In this document: positions 51,608-56,958 of the stretch, in pieces
How positions within the stretch are numbered: the first letter of the stretch is position 1
Layout: each line of letters starts with the position of its first letter
Source of the DNA: Candidatus Howiella intestinavium
GTDB taxonomy: Bacteria > Bacillota > Clostridia > Oscillospirales > Acutalibacteraceae
Direction of reading: 5' to 3'
Assembly: GCA_904420585.1 (NCBI GenBank)
Contig: CAJFVX010000013.1
Location: 1 to 56,958 of the forward strand
Length of the DNA: 56,958 bases
Program-made: the position numbers and the translations under genes
The notes under the pieces: generated by a model
Databases searched by the model: none
What the model saw: only the letters and a program-made list of their open reading frames with translations
Told to the model about the DNA's origin: nothing

Positions 51608-51637
51608 AGAAATCCCTCCCTTTCTGCCGTTTTCCTT

Positions 51638-51666
51638 ATTGTAGCATACCGAAAGGCCGGAAGCAA
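51638..51666 (-). promoter_or_regulatory. Promoter of the ribokinase gene
   Basis: On the minus strand, TTGCTT (51666-51661), a 17-bp spacer and TACAAT (51643-51638). Its -35 box is 6 bp from the -35 box of the divergent LysR promoter, so one bound regulator can affect both. Confidence 0.65.
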
Positions 51667-51672
51667 AACCAT

Positions 51673-51701
51673 TTGACAAAATGCGGGAAAGCCCATACAA
51701 T
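51673..51701 (+). promoter_or_regulatory. Promoter of the LysR gene
   Basis: TTGACA (51673-51678), a 17-bp spacer and TACAAT (51696-51701). It is divergent from and adjacent to the ribokinase promoter. Confidence 0.8.
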
Positions 51702-51753
51702 AAATGTGAAAATGCGCCCCGCCGGGTGTGTGACGGAAAGGATGGTGCATCCC

Positions 51754-52647
51754 ATGTATAACCCCCAGCTGGAAACCTTTTTGTGCGTCGCCGAAGCGGG
51801 CAGCTTCAACAAGGCCGCCGACAAACTGTATATCTCCCCTCCCGCCGTCATCAAACAGATGAACCTGCTGGAGGAAAAACTGGATTTGCAGCTTTTTGTG
51901 CGCACCCACCGGGGATTGGTTCTGACCGAGGCCGGCAAATCCCTGTATCAAGACGCCAAGTATATCATCCAATACTGCAAGGACTCGGTGACCCGGGCGA
52001 AAAACGCCATGCAGGAAAGCGACGATGTGGTCCGCATCGGCACCTCCCCCATGACCCCGGCCCAGGTGCTGGTGGACTTATGGCCCAAGCTGCAGGAGGA
52101 CTGCCCGGGCACCAAGTTCCAGCTCATCCCCTTTGACAACACCCCTGAAAACGCCCGGGAGATTCTGGGCAATCTGGGGCAGAATATCGATGTGGTGGCC
52201 GGCATCTTCGACGAGACCATGCTGCGCCTCCGCCGGTGCGCGGGGCTGGAGCTCAGCCGGGAACCCATCTGCTGCGCCGTTTCGGTACACCACCGGCTGG
52301 CCCGGAAGGACAGGCTGACGGTACAGGACTTGTACGGGGAAAAGCTGATGCTTATGCGCCGGAACTGGAGCCATTATGTGGACATGCTGCGGGACGACAT
52401 CTGGAAAAACCATCCCCAAATCCAGATTGTGGACTTCGACTTTTACGATGTGGCGGCCTTTAATCAGTGCGAAAACAACAACTGCGTCCTGATGGCGGTG
52501 GAAAACTGGCGGTATGTGCATCCCCTGCTGAAAATTATGCGGGTGGATTGGGGGTACACCATCCCCTTCGGCCTGCTCCACTCCCCCACCCCCTCTGCCA
52601 CCGTCAAACGGTTTTTTCGGGCGGTGGAAAAGGCGGTCAGGGCGTGA
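51754..52647 (+). CDS. LysR-family transcriptional regulator
   Basis: A 297-residue regulator with an N-terminal winged HTH (LETFLCVAEAGSFNKAADKL, then YISPPAVIKQMNLLEEKL) and a C-terminal co-inducer domain. ATG 51754 gives the usual LysR N-terminus; ATG 51742 lies against the GGAAAGG and is less likely. It is divergent from ribokinase, the classic arrangement in which the LysR protein controls the facing gene and itself. The effector is unknown. Confidence 0.92.
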   Translation: MYNPQLETFLCVAEAGSFNKAADKLYISPPAVIKQMNLLEEKLDLQLFVRTHRGLVLTEAGKSLYQDAKYIIQYCKDSVTRAKNAMQESDDVVRIGTSPMTPAQVLVDLWPKLQEDCPGTKFQLIPFDNTPENAREILGNLGQNIDVVAGIFDETMLRLRRCAGLELSREPICCAVSVHHRLARKDRLTVQDLYGEKLMLMRRNWSHYVDMLRDDIWKNHPQIQIVDFDFYDVAAFNQCENNNCVLMAVENWRYVHPLLKIMRVDWGYTIPFGLLHSPTPSATVKRFFRAVEKAVRA

Positions 52648-52741
52648 CTCTACGCTCCGTAGATATGCACCATTCTACCCTCCGTGTGTGTACGCAGTCT
52701 CCGCTGTGCTGTATCATACCGGCAGAAAGGAGGGATTCCCC

Positions 52742-53347
52742 ATGGATCAAATCAAAATCGGCAGGTTTATCGCCCAAAGGAGAAAAGCCCAAAATCTTAC
52801 CCAAAGGCAGCTGGCCGACGCACTGTCCATCAGCGATAAAACCGTTTCCAAATGGGAAACCGGAAAAGGGCTTCCGGAGGTTTCTCTGATGCTGCCCCTG
52901 TGCGATACCCTGCAAATTACCGTCAATGAACTTCTTTCGGGGGCAAGGGTCTCGGCGGCCGATTATCAAAAGAACGCCGAGGAAAACATGATGCGTCTGA
53001 TGAAAGAGAACCAGGAAAACAAGAAAAACATGGCGCTGTCGGTCATTTGCGGGGGCATTACCATCATCGCCGTCTGCGCACTTGTCATCATAGCCGCCTA
53101 TATAGATTTGCCGACGATTGCGCGTATTGCGCTGCTTGTGCTGGCCGCTGCCGTTGCGGCAGCCGGCGTCGGCACGGCCGCCCTGCTTGATGTGAAGGCC
53201 GGGTACTACGAATGCCCCCATTGCAAAACCCTTTTTGTCCCCACTATAGGCGCATACGTAAAAGGATATCACACCTTTACAAAACGCAGATTGACCTGCC
53301 CTACATGCGGCAAAACGGGAATGTGCCGGCACCGTATTGTAAAATAG
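52742..53347 (+). CDS. XRE-type HTH membrane protein with zinc ribbon
   Basis: A 201-residue protein with an N-terminal XRE HTH (RRKAQNLTQRQLADALSISD, then KTVSKWETGKGLPEVSLM). Two hydrophobic helices follow (about residues 100-120 and 124-150), then a C-terminal ribbon with ECPHCKTLF and TCPTCGKTGMC. AAAGGAGGG precedes ATG 52742. Membrane-tethered XRE regulators of this layout are common in Clostridia and may respond to envelope signals. The targets are unknown. Confidence 0.85.
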   Translation: MDQIKIGRFIAQRRKAQNLTQRQLADALSISDKTVSKWETGKGLPEVSLMLPLCDTLQITVNELLSGARVSAADYQKNAEENMMRLMKENQENKKNMALSVICGGITIIAVCALVIIAAYIDLPTIARIALLVLAAAVAAAGVGTAALLDVKAGYYECPHCKTLFVPTIGAYVKGYHTFTKRRLTCPTCGKTGMCRHRIVK

Positions 53348-53397
53348 CCCCACGGGTGTTCTTTACTGTTAACCTTTGCGTATATACTGCATAACGA

Positions 53398-53429
53398 ATC
53401 GAGACTTCTTAGGAGGTCTCGATTTTTTT
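53398..53429 (+). terminator. Terminator of the XRE membrane-protein gene
   Basis: ATCGAGAC (53398-53405) pairs with GTCTCGAT (53416-53423) over a 10-base loop, followed by a run of seven T. It begins about 50 bases after the stop codon. Confidence 0.9.
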
Positions 53430-53466
53430 ATAATGAAGACAGAAAAAAGAAAGCGGGTGAAAAGAT

Positions 53467-54474
53467 GTGAGAAGACCGGCAGCGGCCGTCCTGGCCCTCT
53501 GTCTGGCGTTCTGCTTTTCGGGGTGCAGTGAGGGGCCGAAGGAAAGCACATGGGCGCCGGAGAGCGTCCGGCAGGAATCCGGAGGCGACAGTTCCATGAC
53601 GGCAAACGAACCTTATACAGTGGATACGGAAATCGAGACGGTTATGGAGGATCCGGTTTTCGGGACATACGGCCGGCTGATTTTCCCGGTGGACAGCGGC
53701 TACTACAGCGGGGACACCCTTGGAGAGCTGCAGCTGACCTGGTACAACAACATCGATCCGGACAAGACGGTGGAAATCACAAACTACCTGAAAGACCACG
53801 CCGCAGCCGGCGACACCGTTTTTTACGATATTTACACGGAAGAAGAAAAGCAGGCGGATCCGGATAAGGAGGACACCGGCTTATTCTTCTTCAAAGGGGA
53901 ACCGGGAGCGCCCTTTGCCGTATGCAGCGCCGGCGGCGGATTCGCCTATGTGGGGGCCATGCAGGACAGCTTCCCCCATGCCCTGGAATTATCCAAGCGG
54001 GGCTATAACGCCTTCGCCCTCATTTATCGCCCCGGCGCACAGACCGCCTGTGAAGATTTAGCCCGGGCCATCAGCTTCATCTTCGCCCACGCGGAGGAGC
54101 TGGAGGTGGATACCGACTGCTATTCCCTCTGGGGCGGCTCGGCCGGCGGCCGGATGGCGGCCTGGCTGGGCTCCTACGGGCCGGCCGCCTTCGGGGGCGA
54201 CGACCTGCCCCGTCCCGGCGCCGTCATCATGCAGTACACCGGCCATTCCGACTACACCGAAAACGATCCTCCCACCTTTGCCTGCGTGGGGGAGAACGAC
54301 GGCATCGCCGGCTGGCGGACAATGGAACGCCGTATAGCGGCCCTGGACGCTTCAGGCATTCCCACCGAGTTCCACCATTATCCCGGCCTGCGCCACGGCT
54401 TCGGCCTGGGCACCGGTACGGCGGCCGAGGACTGGATTGACCAGGCGGCGGCCTTTTGGGAAGCGCAAATGTAA
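53467..54474 (+). CDS. Exported esterase/lipase lipoprotein (alpha/beta hydrolase)
   Basis: A 335-residue protein with a lipoprotein signal peptide (RRPAAAVLALCLAFCFSGC; lipobox FSGC, lipidated Cys near residue 19). It has an alpha/beta-hydrolase fold of the acetyl-esterase type: oxyanion region CSAGGGFAYVG, nucleophile elbow WGGSAGGRMA, acid in CVGENDGIAG and histidine in HYPGLRHGFGLG. It starts with GTG at 53467, the only start in frame before the signal peptide, with GGGTGA upstream. It probably removes acetyl or other acyl groups from glycans outside the membrane. It lies 32 bases before the alcohol dehydrogenase gene. Confidence 0.85.
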   Translation: MRRPAAAVLALCLAFCFSGCSEGPKESTWAPESVRQESGGDSSMTANEPYTVDTEIETVMEDPVFGTYGRLIFPVDSGYYSGDTLGELQLTWYNNIDPDKTVEITNYLKDHAAAGDTVFYDIYTEEEKQADPDKEDTGLFFFKGEPGAPFAVCSAGGGFAYVGAMQDSFPHALELSKRGYNAFALIYRPGAQTACEDLARAISFIFAHAEELEVDTDCYSLWGGSAGGRMAAWLGSYGPAAFGGDDLPRPGAVIMQYTGHSDYTENDPPTFACVGENDGIAGWRTMERRIAALDASGIPTEFHHYPGLRHGFGLGTGTAAEDWIDQAAAFWEAQM

Positions 54475-54506
54475 ATCCTGCAAACGATACGGAAAGGAAG
54501 GTCTAT

Positions 54507-55676
54507 ATGAACAACTTTATTTTTCAAAACGCAACCAAGGTCTATTTTGGAAAGGGATGCGTCAAGGAGTATCTCGCCTGCTTAACGGGGCCTTACGACA
54601 CGGTCATGCTGGCCTATGGCGGCGGTTCCATCAAGCGAAACGGCATTTACGACGAGGTCGTCGGCATCCTTCAGGCCGCCGGGAAAAAGATTGTGGAGTT
54701 TTCCGGCATCATGGCCAACCCCACCTACGCCAAGGTGCAGGAGGGGGCCAGGCTTGCCAGGGAACAAGGCGTGGACTGCATCCTCGGCGTGGGCGGCGGC
54801 TCGGTGATGGACTGCTGCAAGGCGGTATCCCTGGCCGCCCGGTATGACGGCGACATCTGGAAGGATTTCTGGATGCGGCCGGGCGTCATCGACGCAGAGC
54901 CCCTGCCCCTGGGCGTCATTGTCACGGCGGCGGGCACCGGCAGCGAGTGCAACGGCGGCGCGGTCATCACCAACGAGGAAACGCGGGTGAAAACCGGACG
55001 GGATTACCCCAAGCTGAATCCCCGGTTCGCCCTGATGGATCCCACCTACACCTACAGCGTGCCGGCCGGCCAGGTGGCCTCCGGCGGGTTCGACATTCTC
55101 AGCCACATTATGGAAACCTATTTCAGCGAGCCCAACGAGGATAACGTTTCGGACGACATTATGGAGGCGCTGATGCGCAGCGTCATCCGCAACCTGCGGG
55201 CCGCCATGCAGAATCCGGAGGACTACACCGCCCGCAGCAACCTGATGTGGGATTCCACCATGGCTGAAAACCGTCTTATCAAGATGGGCAAAAAGTGCGA
55301 TTTCCAGTGCCACAATATGGAGTATCAGCTGGGCGCCTACACCGACTGCAACCACGGCTGCGGCCTGGCCGTACTGCATCCGGTGTACTACCGGCATATT
55401 TACAAGGCCGGGCTGCCCAAATTCGTCCGCTTTGCCGAAAATGTATGGGGTATTGCCCGGGATGGCAAAAGCGACGAGGAGCTGGCCCTAAACGGCATCG
55501 ACGCCCTGGCGGCCTTCATCAAGGAGTTGGGCCTGCCCACCACTTTGCAGGAACTGGGCGTTGCCGATGCGTCCTCCCTGGGCGAAATCGCCGATTCCTG
55601 CGGGATTTCGGCGGGCAGCTACAAGAAAATGACCCATGAGGAAATTTTGGAAATCTTCAACGAATGCCTTGCGTAA
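54507..55676 (+). CDS. Iron-containing alcohol dehydrogenase (BdhA/YqhD-like)
   Basis: A 389-residue group III dehydrogenase that reduces aldehydes with NAD(P)H. The NAD loop is GVGGGSVMDCCKAVSL. Metal-ligand regions are GGFDILSHIMETYF, the family block CHNMEYQLGAYTDCNHGCGLA with its histidines, and the aspartate earlier in the fold (LMDPTYTYSVP). ATG 54507 has AAAGGAAGG upstream. It follows the esterase closely and precedes two flavodoxin lipoproteins, so the four may be one redox operon. Confidence 0.92.
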   Translation: MNNFIFQNATKVYFGKGCVKEYLACLTGPYDTVMLAYGGGSIKRNGIYDEVVGILQAAGKKIVEFSGIMANPTYAKVQEGARLAREQGVDCILGVGGGSVMDCCKAVSLAARYDGDIWKDFWMRPGVIDAEPLPLGVIVTAAGTGSECNGGAVITNEETRVKTGRDYPKLNPRFALMDPTYTYSVPAGQVASGGFDILSHIMETYFSEPNEDNVSDDIMEALMRSVIRNLRAAMQNPEDYTARSNLMWDSTMAENRLIKMGKKCDFQCHNMEYQLGAYTDCNHGCGLAVLHPVYYRHIYKAGLPKFVRFAENVWGIARDGKSDEELALNGIDALAAFIKELGLPTTLQELGVADASSLGEIADSCGISAGSYKKMTHEEILEIFNECLA

Positions 55677-55696
55677 AAAAGAAAGGAGAATCTGCA

Positions 55697-56368
55697 ATGA
55701 AAAAACTGACTGCATGTTTGATGGGCCTTGTGATGGTGCTGGGGCTGGCCGCCTGCAGCAGCGAAAATCCCACCAATTCCCCTGCGTCGGGTTCCTCTCA
55801 GCCCCAGAGCGCCTCGGCCGCCGCGTCGGATGAGACCTCCGCCGCCTCCGACAGCGGCTCCGCAGAAGCCCCTGCGTCCAATACCGGGAAAACCCTGGTG
55901 GTATATTATTCGGCAACCGGCAACACGGAGGAAGCGGCCGGCTACATCGCAGAGGCCACCGGAGGGGATCTGTTCGAGCTGGAGCCCGCCGACCCCTACA
56001 CCGATGATGACCTGAACTACGGCGACGAGGACAGCCGGGTAGTCTACGAGCACGACAACCCGGAGGCCCGGGATGTGGAGCTGGTGGCGGACACGGTGGA
56101 CAACTGGGCGGAATACGACAGGGTGTTCATCGGCTACCCCATCTGGTGGGGCATCGCCGCCTGGCCGGTAGACGACTTTATTGAAGCCAACGATTTCACC
56201 GGGAAAACCATCATTCCCTTCTGCACCTCGGCCAGTTCCGGCCTGGGACAAAGCGGCGAGCTGCTGGCGGAAATGGCCGGCACCGGGAACTGGCTGGAGG
56301 GACATCGCTTCTCCTCCGGCGTCAGCCAGGCGGACGTACAGGAATGGCTGGACGGACTGGATTTTTGA
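55697..56368 (+). CDS. Exported flavodoxin-domain lipoprotein
   Basis: A 223-residue lipoprotein: a signal peptide with lipobox LAAC, a Ser/Ala-rich linker (about residues 22-65), then a flavodoxin fold. The FMN phosphate loop is VVYYSATGNTEEAAGYIAEA, and later loops are FIGYPIWWGIAAWPVDDF and PFCTSASSGLGQSGELL. Flavodoxins are usually cytoplasmic, so a membrane-tethered exported one points to electron transfer outside the membrane. GAAAGGAG precedes ATG 55697. It is closely spaced with the dehydrogenase and a second copy. Confidence 0.9.
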   Translation: MKKLTACLMGLVMVLGLAACSSENPTNSPASGSSQPQSASAAASDETSAASDSGSAEAPASNTGKTLVVYYSATGNTEEAAGYIAEATGGDLFELEPADPYTDDDLNYGDEDSRVVYEHDNPEARDVELVADTVDNWAEYDRVFIGYPIWWGIAAWPVDDFIEANDFTGKTIIPFCTSASSGLGQSGELLAEMAGTGNWLEGHRFSSGVSQADVQEWLDGLDF

Positions 56369-56395
56369 GACAATAGCTGAAAGGAGACATACCCG

Positions 56396-56914
56396 ATGAA
56401 ACGGATATTGCCTGTTTTCCTGATTTTGGCATTGCTGTTCACCCTTGCCGCCTGCAGCGATGGGACGGAGGAAAGCGCCAATCCGTCTTCTGCTCCGGCC
56501 TCTTCCCTGTCAGACGACGGGGCCGGGGCGGACAGCGCCCAAAGTGCCGCAGATGGAGATTCGGCCAACAATGGCTCCCGTATCCTCATCGCCTATTTTT
56601 CCATGCCCGAGGATGTGGATACGGAGGGGACAGACGCCGTGGCCGGCGCCAGCATTGTGGTGGATGAAGGCCAAGTCATGGGCAATGTGGAATACATGGC
56701 CAACATCATCCAGCAGACGGTGGGCGGCGACCTGTTCCGCATTGAAACAGCAGAGCAATACCCGCTGGATCACGATACCCTGGTCGACCAGGCGGCGGAG
56801 GAGCAGGACGCCGACGCCCGGCCCGCGCTGGCCACCAGCATCCAGGACCCCGGGGCATACGACACCATTCTTCTGGGCTATCCTAAAATGGAGCAGGGTT
56901 ATATCTGTGTATAG
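56396..56914 (+). CDS. Second flavodoxin lipoprotein, C-terminally truncated
   Basis: A 172-residue lipoprotein (signal peptide ILPVFLILALLFTLAAC, lipobox LAAC, Ser/Ala/Asp-rich linker) with the first half of a flavodoxin domain (RILIAYFSMPEDVD, VEYMANIIQQTVGGDLFRIE, YDTILLGYP). Family members continue LGYPxWW and another 60 or so residues; here the frame turns to KMEQGYICV and stops. The break near 56885 suggests an insertion, or a deletion joined to foreign DNA, just inside the window edge. It was probably a tandem paralogue of the preceding gene. Confidence 0.75.
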   Translation: MKRILPVFLILALLFTLAACSDGTEESANPSSAPASSLSDDGAGADSAQSAADGDSANNGSRILIAYFSMPEDVDTEGTDAVAGASIVVDEGQVMGNVEYMANIIQQTVGGDLFRIETAEQYPLDHDTLVDQAAEEQDADARPALATSIQDPGAYDTILLGYPKMEQGYICV

Positions 56915-56958
56915 CGGTGTATTGCGTGGAGGAAGGAGGGCGAATAGGTACAGGAAAC

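Noticed and set aside
1..56958. CRISPR array, rRNA genes or complete insertion sequences
   Set aside because: No regularly spaced direct repeats, no rRNA sequence and no transposase were found. The only hint of a mobile element is the broken gene at the right edge.

Overview
The window looks like part of the chromosome of an anaerobic, spore-forming, rod-shaped member of the Clostridia, probably an Oscillospiraceae/Ruminococcaceae-type gut or plant-fibre bacterium. The evidence is a G+C-rich genome (by eye somewhat above 50 %), sigma-A promoters and Shine-Dalgarno sites of Firmicutes type, the hprK-murB-rapZ-whiA block, the sporulation genes yabP and yabQ beside divIC, mreB, cdaA-cdaR, rubrerythrin and a glycyl-radical enzyme. 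TGA is used as a normal stop. No CRISPR array, rRNA or clear prophage is visible.

Layout. (1) 0.1-4.3 kb: a LacI-type regulator, an uncharacterised glycyl-radical enzyme and its radical-SAM activase form one operon behind a strong promoter with palindromic operators. (2) 4.4-7.1 kb: a divergent-PAP2 protein, an unknown protein and DNA polymerase IV. (3) 7.1-12.8 kb: an AT-rich AraC gene abuts a large cell-wall-anchored GH105 protein that contains a dockerin. This gene has lost its 5' end and carries an in-frame TGA. (4) 13.1-16.2 kb: a stand-alone cytoplasmic GH38 alpha-mannosidase. (5) 16.2-20.8 kb, minus strand: a MarR-regulated heterodimeric ABC exporter and an XRE regulator. (6) 20.9-30.8 kb, plus strand: tRNA-Thr, then hprK, ROK glucokinase, murB, rapZ, whiA, dnaE and pfkA, linking catabolite control, sugar entry into glycolysis, wall synthesis and replication. 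(7) 30.8-41.4 kb, minus strand: a Xer-like tyrosine recombinase behind an unusual nested palindrome, a ricin-type lectin with a histone-like tail, rubrerythrin, mreB-like, comF, recD2, and the c-di-AMP pair cdaA-cdaR. (8) 41.5-44.0 kb: citrate synthase and a Gfo/Idh oxidoreductase. (9) 44.1-51.6 kb, minus strand: a NifX-like protein, a polytopic zinc-ribbon protein, hpf, an orphan fumarase alpha subunit with an amidohydrolase, the S1 protein-divIC-yabQ-yabP cluster and ribokinase. (10) 51.7-57 kb, plus strand: a LysR regulator divergent from ribokinase, an XRE membrane protein, an exported esterase lipoprotein, an iron alcohol dehydrogenase and two exported flavodoxin lipoproteins, the second broken at the window edge.

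The most unusual signal is at 31837-31924, between the promoter and start codon of the tyrosine recombinase. It contains a 28-bp dif-like site (11-bp arms, 6-bp spacer) and a diverged inverted copy, and these enclose two perfect hairpins, so the transcribed leader can fold as a three-way junction. Gene orientation switches from mostly plus to mostly minus at this point. This suggests a single-recombinase Xer system with its site beside its gene, or a new regulatory RNA or mobile palindrome. It is inference from sequence only.
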